Of a stretch of DNA of 64,000 nucleotides, positions 19,314-29,179 are shown one piece after another (position 1 is the stretch's first letter; each line of letters begins with the position of its first letter). A model generated the notes under the pieces. That model had not been told where the DNA came from, did not search any database, and worked only from the letters and a program-made list of their open reading frames with translations. The position numbers were made by a program, and so were the translations under genes. This DNA is from Shewanella pneumatophori (lineage in GTDB: Bacteria > Pseudomonadota > Gammaproteobacteria > Enterobacterales > Shewanellaceae), in the NCBI RefSeq assembly GCF_023283895.1, contig NZ_JAKILB010000005.1:248001-312000 (forward strand). The letters run 5' to 3'.

Positions 19314-19670
19314 TAAAATTTCCCCATCAGAAAGGTTAGCTGTCGACGTTCCGTCATCCAAATCAAACTTTTGTTGTCAAAGAGTCAAACAGAACTTATT
19401 GGAGTCCTTAAAAACTATACGCCTTTAATTATAGATGTGAAATTAACTAGCGTTAATCATTGCCTTGCAACTGCTAGCGAAAAGATATTTGGCTGAGATT
19501 TTATTGAATACAGTGACTTGGGTTGCGAAACTATCAACAAAGTCACTACAGGCTGCAAGGTAGTTTGAGAACCCCGTTAACTCTGTGTATTGTGCCGCTT
19601 ATTAAGTTGATATTTAACACTGTGTTTATTTTTTACGCTTGCTAGCAGGCTCGTTTAGCCAGATAGAGTA
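19314..19670. other. Gap between the DyP gene and the MORN-like lipoprotein
   Basis: Divergent promoter region. It holds ATTAAC/GTTAAT arms around TAGC at 19442-19457 and a hairpin AGTGACTT (19512-19519) with AAGTCACT (19540-19547). No gene or known element recognised. Confidence 0.5.
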
Positions 19671-20723
19671 ATGATTATGTTTGTTCCTAGATTAAACCGA
19701 GTTGAGTCCACATTTATCCTGTTAATCAATGCGTGGCTGCTATCGGCATGCGGCAATGGACAGGTTCCGATTAGTGAGGATGACCTTAATCAAACCGAGT
19801 GTGATGCACAATATCAAAGTGATTGTCCAGAGACTTATCGTGGCAAGTTGTTTACTGGTATTGCGACCAATTATGCTTATGGTAAAGCATTTTATAGAGC
19901 GACTCAGTATCAAGACGGGCTAGAACACGGCTATAGCTTCTCGACGCTAAACAATCAACTCAATGAAACGGCTTGGTATAAGGCGGGTAAGTTAGATGGA
20001 AAACAGATTAGTTACCATCCTTCAAGCACTGGAAAGCCACAATGGGTGAGGCTTTACCAAGCTGGCGTAAAAACCGAGCATTGGCTTTATGATGAGCAGG
20101 GCGTAATCCTCAGCTATAAGCGATTTGAAGGCGACAAAGAAGTCGAGAGCATTAGTTATGAAAAAGGCCGAGAATGGCGCCTGTATTATTTTGTTGATGG
20201 TGAAAAGCGCCAACGTCACAAGGACTATTATGCAGATGGCCTGCTTGAGAGCGAGAGTGAATTTATTTATGCCGATTATAAAAAGCTTAATGAGAAAACT
20301 TACTATCGTAATGGTCGCTTAAAAACTAAATTTAACTTCGACAGGGTGACCAATACCGGCATATTAGAAACCTACGGTTCAAATGGCAAAAGACGCTCAG
20401 AGCAACATTACGGCTATAATCCGCTCAATACCCTCCATGGGATGCAGTTAACTTTTTGTGATGAAAATGGTCAGGTTGCTTCTCGCGAACATTACAATAT
20501 GGGCGTGGAAGATGGCGAGTTTGCTAAATATCACTGTAATGGCCAGTTAATATCAAAGCGTACCTATGTAAACGGCGTGGTGACAGACAAGCAGATTAAA
20601 ATCTATGATGAGAATGGTTTTGCTGTGGTGATAAAAAAGCTTGATGGCAAAGGTAACATCATCCAAGAAAGCTACTTTGATGATGACTTATCTAAATGGG
20701 TGACTTATTCAACAACAGATTAG
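19671..20723 (+). CDS. Lipoprotein with YwqK/MORN-like repeats
   Basis: 350 residues with a lipoprotein signal (LLINAWLLSACGNG; lipidated Cys27). From about residue 60 it carries repeated motifs of the type E-x-x-Y-x-x-G-x-L/K, for example TQYQDGLEHGY, ETAWYKAGKLDG, KTYYRNGRLKTKF, REHYNMGVEDG and RTYVNGV. These resemble the YwqK (toxin-antitoxin-like MORN variant) repeats that form a long beta sheet. Partner and function are unknown. It stands alone, and membership of any toxin system is not supported by its neighbours. Confidence 0.75.
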   Translation: MIMFVPRLNRVESTFILLINAWLLSACGNGQVPISEDDLNQTECDAQYQSDCPETYRGKLFTGIATNYAYGKAFYRATQYQDGLEHGYSFSTLNNQLNETAWYKAGKLDGKQISYHPSSTGKPQWVRLYQAGVKTEHWLYDEQGVILSYKRFEGDKEVESISYEKGREWRLYYFVDGEKRQRHKDYYADGLLESESEFIYADYKKLNEKTYYRNGRLKTKFNFDRVTNTGILETYGSNGKRRSEQHYGYNPLNTLHGMQLTFCDENGQVASREHYNMGVEDGEFAKYHCNGQLISKRTYVNGVVTDKQIKIYDENGFAVVIKKLDGKGNIIQESYFDDDLSKWVTYSTTD

Positions 20724-21007
20724 TCACTAGTGGATAATCCCTTTGCGAAGCGGGCGCTGATTCAGCATAAGTTACTTTATTGAGGAGTAATCTAGCCTAA
20801 AAAGCTATTTTGAACTTTTACTCTATTAAAATGTGACGAGATCCATTAGGTTAGTATTTAGTTAAAATTGGTCGCTTCAAAAGAAAGCTAAGAGCAGATT
20901 GTTGCGTAACGAGAGTGATTTATCGATGCAGCGCCAAATAAATCGTCATGTTAGATATAAGCGCTAACTTGCTATCTAGCTAGGCATAGCTTAATGGAGA
21001 AGAGCAG

Positions 21008-21547
21008 ATGAAATCCGCCGAAGAACAGTTATCAACCTATAAAAGTGTGCACTTGAATCCTAAAAATATTCGCACTCATTTTGTGGGAGTGCCATTAATT
21101 ATTTGGTCACTATTTTTATTGTTGAATATCATTCCACTCAATTTTGCCGTCGCTAACGACCCTGTGATCACCTTTAATCTTGCAACGATTTTTACTGTTG
21201 GTGTGCTTATTTACTATTTTTTACTGCATGCCAGACTCGCACTTGGCTTAACGTTATTTATCATTCCAGTGCTTTATACATCGAGCCTAGTCGCGCAGAC
21301 GCCCAATGCACTATGGATTGCAGTGGCAGTATTTTTTGTTGGTTGGGTGATTCAATTTATTGGTCATCACTACGAGAAGGCAAAGCCCGCTTTTGTCGAT
21401 GACTTGAATCAATTGTTAATTGGCCCTTTCTTTTTAATGGCGGAAGTCTACTTTATGCTAGGCATGGAAAAGCAGCTATTAGCTGATATCACGCCTTTGG
21501 CTCGCGATAAGCGCAGAGCGTTAGAGGCAGCAAGAAAGGCTGCTTAA
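21008..21547 (+). CDS. Mpo1/YGL010w-like (DUF962) membrane protein
   Basis: 179 residues with about four membrane segments. The family's conserved parts are present: HLNPKNIRTHFVGVPLI near the N-terminus and GWVIQFIGHHYEKAKPAFVDDLNQLLIGP. The histidines His27 and those of GHHYEK are the presumed iron ligands. The yeast homologue Mpo1 is an Fe2+-dependent dioxygenase in 2-hydroxy fatty acid breakdown; the bacterial role is not established. Confidence 0.85.
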   Translation: MKSAEEQLSTYKSVHLNPKNIRTHFVGVPLIIWSLFLLLNIIPLNFAVANDPVITFNLATIFTVGVLIYYFLLHARLALGLTLFIIPVLYTSSLVAQTPNALWIAVAVFFVGWVIQFIGHHYEKAKPAFVDDLNQLLIGPFFLMAEVYFMLGMEKQLLADITPLARDKRRALEAARKAA

Positions 21548-21567
21548 GTGATTTTAGCAGAGGTAAC

Positions 21568-21595
21568 TAAAAAGGCGCGAAAGCGCCTTTTTATT
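21568..21595. terminator. Bidirectional terminator
   Basis: AAAGGCGC / GCGCCTTT with a short loop, T-rich on both strands. It sits between the Mpo1-like gene (+) and the convergent yfjD (-). Confidence 0.75.
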
Positions 21596-21615
21596 CTGAG
21601 TAGAGTATGGCTTGG

Positions 21616-22896
21616 TTAATCTGCAGTCTTAGGTGCAAGGTAATGCTGCGGCATAACTCTTACGGTTTTAATCATATTGTCTGCGACATCTATCACCTCG
21701 AGCGGGTAGCCGTATAAGCGCATTGAAGTATTAGGTTCTGGGATGTCTTCAAGATATTCGAGCACTAAACCATTGATGGTTTTAGGCCCATCAATCGGAA
21801 AGTGCCACGCCATCTCTTTATTGAGGTCGCGAATGTTGATACTTGCTTCAATTAGGAAACTGCCGTCTTGCTGCGGGGTAATGTCTTCACTTGGCGTAGT
21901 CACCATCGAAGTGGTGAAATCGCCTACAATTTCTTCCAAAATATCTTCAAGGGTCACTAAGCCCTGAATATCACCATACTCATCAACCACTAAGCCAATG
22001 CGTTCTTTGTTGTGCTGAAAATTAGCTAGCTGCACGTTGAGTGGGGTCGCTTCAGGAATAAAGTACAACTCTTTTACTGCTCGAAGTAATGAAGATTTAC
22101 TAAATTGCCCTTTAGATTGTAGGCGCAATGCATCTCTTAAATGCACAAAACCAACCGCATCATCAATCGTGTCTCTATATAACAACACCCTTGTGTGGGG
22201 GCTTTGAATGACCTGCTTATTAATGCTTTTAAAGTCATCGTTAACGTTAATGGCGTACAGTTCATTACGCGGGATCATGATGTCATCAACGGTGACTTTC
22301 TCAAGATCCATAATCGATAGCAGCATCTCTTGGTGACGCTGTGGGATCAATGCGCCAGCTTCGTTAACTACCGTGCGCAGCTCCTCTTGGCTGAGAGCAT
22401 CATCGGTTTTAACTGAATGAATACCTAATAAATGTAGGAAACCAGAGGTGATGAAATTGACGATTTTAACTAATGGGGACAGGGCAACTAACAACACGCG
22501 TAGAATAATACTAGATGGAAAGGCGATACGTTCGGGGTGCAGTGCAGCGACAGTTTTTGGAGTCACTTCGGCAAACACTAACACAACCAAAGTTAATACA
22601 CCGGTCGAGATGGCGACCCCCACGTCACCAAATAAACGTATACCAATAATGGTTGCGATTGCAGAAGCTAAAATATTGACTAAGTTATTGCCGATTAAGA
22701 TAAGTCCAATTAAGCGGTCAGGACGTTCTAACATTTTTATCGCACGAGTAGCGCCAGTGTGGCCGCTGTTAGCTAAGTGACGGAGGCGATAGCGGTTGAG
22801 CGACATCATGGCGGTTTCTGAGCCTGAGAAGTAGGCTGAGAGTAAAATTAAGACGAACAGAATAGATAAAAGTACGCCAGTGGATATATCGTCCAA
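21616..22896 (-). CDS. yfjD: CNNM/CorC-family membrane protein (YfjD, CorB-like)
   Basis: 426 residues in the order DUF21/CNNM membrane domain (about 5-180, with SAYFSGSETAMMSLNRYRL), two CBS domains (about 200-330, with VTVDDIMIPRNEL) and a C-terminal CorC_HlyC domain. Members of this family act in Mg2+/Co2+ efflux or magnesium homeostasis. In E. coli yfjD and ypjD also lie beside ffh, which supports the identity. It is probably followed on the minus strand by the shared terminator at 21568. Confidence 0.9.
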   Translation of the reverse strand: MDDISTGVLLSILFVLILLSAYFSGSETAMMSLNRYRLRHLANSGHTGATRAIKMLERPDRLIGLILIGNNLVNILASAIATIIGIRLFGDVGVAISTGVLTLVVLVFAEVTPKTVAALHPERIAFPSSIILRVLLVALSPLVKIVNFITSGFLHLLGIHSVKTDDALSQEELRTVVNEAGALIPQRHQEMLLSIMDLEKVTVDDIMIPRNELYAINVNDDFKSINKQVIQSPHTRVLLYRDTIDDAVGFVHLRDALRLQSKGQFSKSSLLRAVKELYFIPEATPLNVQLANFQHNKERIGLVVDEYGDIQGLVTLEDILEEIVGDFTTSMVTTPSEDITPQQDGSFLIEASINIRDLNKEMAWHFPIDGPKTINGLVLEYLEDIPEPNTSMRLYGYPLEVIDVADNMIKTVRVMPQHYLAPKTAD

Positions 22897-23039
22897 GAGT
22901 TGGAACTCCGCTGTTGTTTAAAGAAAGGGCGAATAATAAAGCTGAGTGAAGCCTGTAAAAATAATTAATTACAGAACTTTCTAAAGAGTGTCAAGTTTGA
23001 CCCACCAATCAAAGGTGGGTCAATTGACTAAGATTGAAC

Positions 23040-23828
23040 TTATTGCAGGATAATCTCTTTAACGATACGTGCGCCAAAGTAGGCTAGTGACAATAGCACA
23101 CCACCGGTTAAAGTGTAGGCTACAGCGGTTCTAATGCGGCAACCAACCCAGTATTGCTGGGCCAGCATCGCGATATAAACGCACCAAGCCATAATAGAAA
23201 GAATCGCTTTATGACCTTTACCTTCTTCAAACATATCGTCTAAGAAAATAAAGCCAGTTGCTAAAGATAAACTCAACAAAATAACCCCAACAATCACCAA
23301 GTGATAAAGCTGCTTTTCAACAGTCATTAATGGTGGCATTGCCGATGTCATTACAATTTTCTTGTTTTTCAGGCGGTTTTGAATAATCGCTAACTGAATT
23401 GCATAAAGTGCGGCAATCATCAAGGCGCTATAAGCCATCAGTGAAAGCACTACGTGCACTAATACATCTGGATGAATTTCAAAATGAATGATGTATTCAG
23501 GTGGCACTAGCCAAAGCAGTGCAACAGAAATTACCGAGCAAGCATAAACGACAGGTAACACCACTATGACTTTGAGTCTGAATAGCAAAATGGTGAAACT
23601 GAAAGTAATGATCCAGTTAACCATAGAAATAACGTTGGTTAGACTGAAGTTTTGTCCATCACTTGTCATAATCGTTTGTGATAGCGCCGCAGCATGCAAA
23701 ACTACGCCGATGGCAGCAATGCCGGCAACGAGTTTTCTATTGGGTCCGTCAACATGAAACAGGCGACTTGCGACGAGAACCAAAGCAATACTATAAAATA
23801 ACATGGCTGTAGCTGAAAAAATGACCAT
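23040..23828 (-). CDS. ypjD: CcsA/ResC-like inner-membrane protein YpjD
   Basis: 262 residues with about eight membrane segments and the cytochrome-c-assembly-type core HPDVLVHVVLSLMAYSAL and GHKAILSIMAWCVY. The E. coli homologue next to ffh has been called CorE and connected to cobalt sensitivity. A direct role in cytochrome assembly is not supported, since the WWD heme motif is not evident. It is divergent from ffh across a 386-base gap. Confidence 0.88.
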   Translation of the reverse strand: MVIFSATAMLFYSIALVLVASRLFHVDGPNRKLVAGIAAIGVVLHAAALSQTIMTSDGQNFSLTNVISMVNWIITFSFTILLFRLKVIVVLPVVYACSVISVALLWLVPPEYIIHFEIHPDVLVHVVLSLMAYSALMIAALYAIQLAIIQNRLKNKKIVMTSAMPPLMTVEKQLYHLVIVGVILLSLSLATGFIFLDDMFEEGKGHKAILSIMAWCVYIAMLAQQYWVGCRIRTAVAYTLTGGVLLSLAYFGARIVKEIILQ

Positions 23829-24214
23829 TGAGTATTAACCTATTGTGTTATGAACCTGATGCTTTAACGAAAGCCGACTAACCGAGTTGCATACTAACGT
23901 GATTTAAACGGGAGTTAAATCGCTGAATGAGCTAACGTATCGCGTTGTCTCTTTTCATTAAAGTCATTTCGATTTTAATCATTGCGCTCTCATGTAACCT
24001 TATTGGTAGAATAACATGAGCTATGGCCTTTTGGGCAGTGACCTTGATTGCAAAAATGGGTCGATTCTTTGTTCTAGAACCTATTTTTGGTAAATATTTT
24101 ATAATTGGGTGTAGCTGTTATAAAAGTAACTTGCGTCATTCTGTAGCATAATATCTGGGCATCGCTATAATACAGCCCCATCAATAGCAAATTTAAACGG
24201 TAAAGAACTGGATA
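23829..24214. other. Divergent promoter region of ypjD and ffh
   Basis: No gene seen. It holds a seven-base inverted repeat GATTTAA/TTAAATC (23901-23921) and a perfect -10 box TATAAT at 24166-24171 that would start ffh transcription about 37 bases before its ATG. No good -35 box is visible for it. Confidence 0.5.
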
Positions 24215-25588
24215 ATGTTTGAGAACTTAACTGACAGATTGTCACGGACTCTGAAAAATATCAGTGGCCGTGGTCGCTTAACGGAAGAAAACGTTAAGGA
24301 AACCTTACGCGAAGTCCGCATGGCACTTCTTGAGGCCGATGTTGCCTTGCCTGTGGTTCGTGAATTCGTAAATAGCGTTAAAGAACGCGCTGTTGGGCAA
24401 GAGGTTTCAAAGAGTCTAAGTCCAGGCCAAGCCTTTATTAAGATCGTTCAAAGCGAACTTGAAAACGCCATGGGCGAAGCAAATGAAGCTTTAGACCTAT
24501 CGGCGCAGCCTCCAGCTGTAATCATGATGGCCGGTTTGCAAGGTGCGGGTAAAACAACCAGCGTTGCAAAGCTGTCTAAGTTCTTACGTGAGCGTGAGAA
24601 AAAATCAGTCCTTGTGGTGTCTGCTGACGTATACCGTCCTGCGGCAATTAAGCAGCTAGAAACTTTAGCGGCTGAAGTTGATGTGCAATTCTTCCCATCG
24701 GATGTTAGCCAAAAGCCGATAGACATTGCTAATGCGGCTATCGCGCACGCAAAGCTTAAGTTCATTGATGTTGTTATTGTCGATACTGCAGGTCGTTTGC
24801 ACGTTGACGAAGCCATGATGGACGAAATTAAAGAGCTTCATGCAGCGGTTAAGCCAGTTGAGACACTGTTTGTGGTTGATGCCATGACAGGTCAAGATGC
24901 GGCAAACACAGCTAAAGCCTTTAATGAAGCGCTACCACTGACCGGTGTGGTTTTAACTAAGGTTGACGGTGATGCACGTGGCGGTGCGGCGTTATCTATT
25001 CGCCATATTACTGGCAAGCCGATTAAATTCTTAGGTGTTGGTGAAAAAACTGACGCATTAGAAGCCTTCCATCCAGATCGTGTTGCTTCGCGTATTCTAG
25101 GTATGGGCGACGTGCTTTCTCTTATTGAAGAGGTTGAGCGCGGCGTTGACCAAGAAAAGGCAATGAAGCTAGCTGCTAAAGTAAAGCAGGGCGGAAGTTT
25201 TGACTTAGAAGATTTCCGTGAGCAGTTGCAGCAGATGAAGAACATGGGCGGCATGATGAACATGATTGAAAAGTTACCAGGTGTAGGGCAACTGCCACCT
25301 GAAGCTTTAGCTCAAGTTCAAGACGGTAAAATGACAGGGCAGATGGAAGCGATTATTAATTCTATGACGCCAGGTGAGCGCCAGCGCCCAGATATCATCA
25401 AAGGTTCGCGTAAGCGCAGAATCGCGATGGGCAGCGGCACACAAATTCAAGATGTGAACCGCTTACTTAAGCAGTTCACACAAATGCAGAAAATGATGAA
25501 GAAAATGTCGTCAAAAGGCGGCATGAAAAAGATGATGCGTGGCATGAGCGGTATGTTACCACCAGGCATGAAAATGCCGGGCCGCTAA
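24215..25588 (+). CDS. ffh: Signal recognition particle protein Ffh
   Basis: Binds signal sequences and 4.5S RNA and delivers ribosomes to FtsY. 457 residues: N domain, then GTPase G domain with GLQGAGKTTSVAKL (G1), DTAGRLH (G3) and TKVDGDARGG (G4). The methionine-rich M domain ends in MQKMMKKMSSKGGMKK and MSGMLPPGMKMPGR. Downstream lies the S16 operon, as in E. coli. Confidence 0.98.
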   Translation: MFENLTDRLSRTLKNISGRGRLTEENVKETLREVRMALLEADVALPVVREFVNSVKERAVGQEVSKSLSPGQAFIKIVQSELENAMGEANEALDLSAQPPAVIMMAGLQGAGKTTSVAKLSKFLREREKKSVLVVSADVYRPAAIKQLETLAAEVDVQFFPSDVSQKPIDIANAAIAHAKLKFIDVVIVDTAGRLHVDEAMMDEIKELHAAVKPVETLFVVDAMTGQDAANTAKAFNEALPLTGVVLTKVDGDARGGAALSIRHITGKPIKFLGVGEKTDALEAFHPDRVASRILGMGDVLSLIEEVERGVDQEKAMKLAAKVKQGGSFDLEDFREQLQQMKNMGGMMNMIEKLPGVGQLPPEALAQVQDGKMTGQMEAIINSMTPGERQRPDIIKGSRKRRIAMGSGTQIQDVNRLLKQFTQMQKMMKKMSSKGGMKKMMRGMSGMLPPGMKMPGR

Positions 25589-25619
25589 GCATTAATTATA
25601 TTCTGCAAAGCTAAATTTA

Positions 25620-25655
25620 CAGACTAGAGTAAAACTTGCTCTGGTCTGTTTATCG
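25620..25655 (+). terminator. Terminator after ffh
   Basis: Ten-base stem CAGACTAGAG / CTCTGGTCTG (one G-T wobble) followed by TTTATCGTTTT. Confidence 0.6.
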
Positions 25656-25683
25656 TTTTAGGCGTAAAAAACGCCGATTACGG

Positions 25684-25711
25684 TTGCATTCGTCGGTCAG
25701 TCAGGTAAAAT
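25684..25711 (+). promoter_or_regulatory. Promoter of the rpsP-rimM-trmD-rplS operon
   Basis: TTGCAT (25684-25689), 16 bases, TAAAAT (25706-25711), about 95 bases before rpsP. The leader then contains a hairpin CTCCG/CGGAG (25735-25750) followed by a T-rich run, which could act as a weak attenuator. Confidence 0.5.
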
Positions 25712-25805
25712 CTGCCGGCTTTCTATCTGGGGCTCTCCGCGAACACGGAGTTTCAGTTTTTATTTTTGCTTGATAAAAAGCAAATCATTAGAGGATACCA
25801 AACGC

Positions 25806-26057
25806 ATGGTTACCATTCGTTTAGCTCGTGGCGGCGCAAAAAAGCGTCCATTTTATAACATCGTTGTAGCTGACAGCCGTAACGCCCGTGACGGTCGTTT
25901 CATCGAGCGCGTTGGCTTTTTTAACCCAGTAGCACGTGGCCAAGAAGAAGCTCTACGCTTAGATCTTGACCGTGTTGAGCATTGGGTTGCTAACGGTGCT
26001 GCTACTACTGATCGTGTAGCAAAATTGATCAAAGACGCTCGTAAAGCTGCTGCTTAA
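25806..26057 (+). CDS. rpsP: 30S ribosomal protein S16
   Basis: 83 residues from ATG 25806: [20 protein letters not shown], then [25 protein letters not shown] upstream supports this start; an upstream ATG at 25770 in the same frame adds 12 residues that S16 proteins lack. First gene of the conserved rpsP-rimM-trmD-rplS operon. Confidence 0.98.
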
Positions 26058-26077
26058 TAGCGTTAGGGTATAGATTG

Positions 26078-26608
26078 ATGAGTAGTAAACAAGAACCCGT
26101 CATCCTTGGCAAAATTGGTTCAAGTTATGGCATTAAAGGTTGGTTGAAGATCACTACCTATACCGACTCTGTTGAAGGTATTTTTGACTATTCACCTTGG
26201 CTTATTAAAGAACAAGGCGAATGGCGCGAGGTTAAGGTCGTTCAGTGGCGTTTCCAAGGTAAAGCAGTAGTTGCTTGTCTTGAAGGCGTATCAACACGGG
26301 ATGAAGCACAAGCACTGACTAATTGTGAGATTGCTGTGTTAGCGGAACAGATGGAAGAACTACCAGAAGATGAATTCTACTGGCGAGATCTTATCGGCTG
26401 TGAAGTAACCAATACCAAAGGCTACAACATGGGTACAGTTCAAGAGATCGTGGAAACAGGATCAAATGACGTACTTTTAGTTAAAGCTAACGCGAAAGAT
26501 GGCTTTGGCAAAGCGGAACGTATGATTCCCTTTGTTACTGACCAGTTCATCCAAAAGGTGGACTTGGCAGCAAAACAGATTTTAGTGGATTGGGATCCGG
26601 ACTTTTAA
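26078..26608 (+). CDS. rimM: 16S rRNA processing protein RimM
   Basis: Assists maturation of the 30S head region and binds S19. 176 residues with [15 protein letters not shown] at the N-terminus and a C-terminal PRC barrel ([16 protein letters not shown] onward). ATG 26078 is preferred over TTG 26075. It lies between rpsP and trmD, 15 bases from the latter. Confidence 0.96.
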   Translation: MSSKQEPVILGKIGSSYGIKGWLKITTYTDSVEGIFDYSPWLIKEQGEWREVKVVQWRFQGKAVVACLEGVSTRDEAQALTNCEIAVLAEQMEELPEDEFYWRDLIGCEVTNTKGYNMGTVQEIVETGSNDVLLVKANAKDGFGKAERMIPFVTDQFIQKVDLAAKQILVDWDPDF

Positions 26609-26623
26609 GTCGAGGTAGAACAT

Positions 26624-27370
26624 ATGTGGTTAGGGGTAGTAACCCTGTTTCCCGAGATGTTTCGTGCCGTAACAGACTTTGGCGTAACGGGTCGTGCAGT
26701 TAGTAAAGGGTTACTAGAGTTGCAAACGTGGAATCCTCGTGATTTCACCCATGATAAACATAAAACAGTGGATGATCGCCCTTACGGTGGTGGCCCTGGA
26801 ATGTTGATGATGGTGCAGCCTCTACGTGATGCCATCCATGCAGCAAAAGCTGCAGCTGGAAAAGATGCCAAGGTGATTTATCTTTCTCCTCAGGGCCGTA
26901 AGCTGACACAGCAAGGTGTTGAAGAGTTAGCAAAGTCATCCAGTTTGGTTTTAGTGTGTGGTCGATACGAAGGTGTTGATGAACGCATTATTCAAACTGA
27001 AGTGGACGAAGAGTGGTCGATTGGAGATTACGTGCTTTCGGGCGGTGAACTTCCAGCGATGACCCTGATAGATTCAGTTTCAAGATTGGTTCCTGGCGTG
27101 CTAGGAAAACAAGCTTCTGCAGAGCAAGATTCTTTCTCTGACGGATTACTGGATTGTCCCCACTATACGCGTCCCGAAAGTTTGGATGGACTGGATGTTC
27201 CAGCCGTATTACTAAGTGGCAACCACGAACATATTAGACGCTGGCGTCTACAGCAAAGCCTAGGTAGGACTTTGTTGAGACGACCAGAATTACTTGAAAA
27301 TCTAGCTCTGACTGGCGAACAAGAGAAGCTTTTAGCCGAATTTGTTGACACCATCAAACAAGATGATTAG
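26624..27370 (+). CDS. trmD: tRNA (guanine-N1)-methyltransferase TrmD
   Basis: Methylates G37 of tRNAs, preventing frameshifting. The 248-residue SPOUT enzyme has [26 protein letters not shown] and the knot loop [14 protein letters not shown]. It starts at ATG 26624, 15 bases after rimM. Confidence 0.97.
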   Translation: MWLGVVTLFPEMFRAVTDFGVTGRAVSKGLLELQTWNPRDFTHDKHKTVDDRPYGGGPGMLMMVQPLRDAIHAAKAAAGKDAKVIYLSPQGRKLTQQGVEELAKSSSLVLVCGRYEGVDERIIQTEVDEEWSIGDYVLSGGELPAMTLIDSVSRLVPGVLGKQASAEQDSFSDGLLDCPHYTRPESLDGLDVPAVLLSGNHEHIRRWRLQQSLGRTLLRRPELLENLALTGEQEKLLAEFVDTIKQDD

Positions 27371-27406
27371 TCGAAGCGCAGTTATTACTAGTATGGAGTT
27401 TATTTA

Positions 27407-27760
27407 ATGAATAACATCATCAAAATGCTCAACGAAGAGCAAATGAAAACCGACGTACCACAATTTGGTGCCGGTGATACAGTAGTTGTTAAAGTACGTG
27501 TTGTAGAAGGCGGTAAAGAGCGTCTACAGGCGTTTGAAGGCGTTGTAATCGCTAAGCGTAACCGCGGCGTTCACTCTGCATTCACAGTACGTAAAATCTC
27601 TAATGGTGAAGGTGTTGAGCGTGCGTTCCAGACTCACAGCCCAATCATCTCTAGCATCGAAGTTAAGCGTCGCGGCCGTGTTCGTCGTGCTAAGCTTTAC
27701 TACCTACGTGATCGTTCAGGCAAGTCTGCACGTATCCGTGAGAAGCTTGCTACTAAGTAA
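27407..27760 (+). CDS. rplS: 50S ribosomal protein L19
   Basis: 117 residues: [40 protein letters not shown] and [20 protein letters not shown]. Located at the 30S-50S interface. Last gene of the rpsP operon and followed by a terminator. Confidence 0.98.
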   Translation: MNNIIKMLNEEQMKTDVPQFGAGDTVVVKVRVVEGGKERLQAFEGVVIAKRNRGVHSAFTVRKISNGEGVERAFQTHSPIISSIEVKRRGRVRRAKLYYLRDRSGKSARIREKLATK

Positions 27761-27799
27761 TTTAGTACCAGCTAAAAAAAAGATGCAGTGTTCGCACGA

Positions 27800-27826
27800 G
27801 AAACCGCCTATATGGCGGTTTTTTGT
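27800..27826 (+). terminator. Intrinsic terminator of the rpsP-rplS operon
   Basis: AACCGCC / GGCGGTT stem with a TATAT loop followed by TTTTTTG. Confidence 0.85.
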
Positions 27827-28073
27827 TGGCTAAATTTTAGTAAGCTTTTTTCTGTCCTCTACTTCGTTTTCCTACCGTTAAATTTTTCATTATTTAAAAT
27901 CAGTGCTTGATCTCAACTGCTTGTATAGGCATAGTGTCTTCAAGGTGTAATGGTGTACCGTTACAATATTACTTGTAGCTATAAATAGTTTGAGCTGCAT
28001 AAATACAAATTGAGACGTTATTCAGTGACATAAAGACTGGCAACGCAATAAGCGACATAGACAGGTGATAAAC
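27827..28073. other. Upstream region of aroF
   Basis: No gene seen between the rplS terminator and aroF. A possible promoter is TTGATC (27907-27912), 17 bases, CATAGT (27930-27935), with the 20-base palindrome at 27946 just downstream of it. Confidence 0.5.
27946..27965 (+). promoter_or_regulatory. TyrR-like operator before aroF-tyrA
   Basis: TGTAATGGTGTACCGTTACA is an imperfect palindrome with arms TGTAA...TTACA and GGT...ACC. TyrR boxes have the form TGTAAA-N6-TTTACA. This one is two bases longer between the arms, so it is only TyrR-like. The position over the probable transcription start would suit repression by tyrosine, as for E. coli aroF-tyrA. Confidence 0.4.
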
Positions 28074-29165
28074 ATGCAACAAGATACAATCAACAATGTT
28101 CATATTAGTTCAGAGCAAGTGCTAGTCACTCCTGAAGAACTAAAGCGCGATCTACCTCTGTCTAAGCATGCTTATCAATATGTACTTAATGCCCGTAAAA
28201 CCGTTGCTGATATTGTGCATAAGCGCGACAACCGTGTGTTGGTTATTTCAGGTCCTTGCTCCATCCACGATATTGATGCGGCAAAGGAGTACGCGCTTAA
28301 GCTGAAAAAGCTGCATGATGAATTAGGTGATGAGTTCTTTGTACTAATGCGGGTTTACTTTGAAAAGCCACGCACAACTGTTGGCTGGAAGGGCATGATT
28401 AATGACCCTGATATGGACGAATCCTTTGATGTCGATAAAGGTCTTAGAAAAGCACGCGAGTTGATGATTTGGCTTGCTGAGCTTGAGCTGCCGGTGGCCA
28501 CTGAAGCACTAGACCCAATTAGCCCACAGTACATGTCAGAGCTTATCACTTGGTCTGCGATTGGCGCGCGTACTACTGAGTCACAAACTCACCGAGAGAT
28601 GGCATCGGGTCTTTCAATGCCTGTAGGCTTTAAAAATGGCACTGACGGCAAGCTAGGTGTTGCCATTAACGCGCTAGAATCAGCTGCCAGTGGTCATCGT
28701 TTTATGGGGATTAACCAACAAGGGCAGGTGGCATTATTGCAAACAGCGGGCAACCCTGACGGTCATGTGATTTTGCGTGGCGGTAAAACCCCAAATTATG
28801 ACGCCGCGAGTGTGGCAGAGTGTGAGCAGCAGCTGCATGCTGCTAATTTAAGTGCTCGCTTAATTGTTGATTGTAGCCATGGTAATTCATCAAAAGATCA
28901 CAACAAGCAAAAACCAGTGTGTGAAGACGTATTTAACCAAATCGCCTTAGGTAATAAATCCATTATAGGGGTGATGCTCGAAAGCCACTTAAACGCGGGT
29001 AAACAAAGCAGCGATCTGCCACTTGATCAATTAGCTTATGGTGTATCAGTTACCGACGCCTGTATTGACTGGCAGACAACTGAAACGTTACTTCGCCAAG
29101 GTGCAAGTGATTTAGCTGCGGTATTACCGACAAGATTTGATATGCTCAAAGTAGCAAATGGTTGA
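28074..29165 (+). CDS. aroF: DAHP synthase, tyrosine-sensitive type
   Basis: First step of the shikimate pathway: condenses PEP and erythrose-4-phosphate. 363 residues from ATG 28074 ([20 protein letters not shown], the AroF-type N-terminus). Catalytic and metal residues are intact: [42 protein letters not shown] and [15 protein letters not shown] at 28065 in frame is less likely. It overlaps or touches tyrA, forming the aroF-tyrA operon. Confidence 0.96.
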   Translation: MQQDTINNVHISSEQVLVTPEELKRDLPLSKHAYQYVLNARKTVADIVHKRDNRVLVISGPCSIHDIDAAKEYALKLKKLHDELGDEFFVLMRVYFEKPRTTVGWKGMINDPDMDESFDVDKGLRKARELMIWLAELELPVATEALDPISPQYMSELITWSAIGARTTESQTHREMASGLSMPVGFKNGTDGKLGVAINALESAASGHRFMGINQQGQVALLQTAGNPDGHVILRGGKTPNYDAASVAECEQQLHAANLSARLIVDCSHGNSSKDHNKQKPVCEDVFNQIALGNKSIIGVMLESHLNAGKQSSDLPLDQLAYGVSVTDACIDWQTTETLLRQGASDLAAVLPTRFDMLKVANG

Positions 29166-29179
29166 TGGAAGAAAGATTG

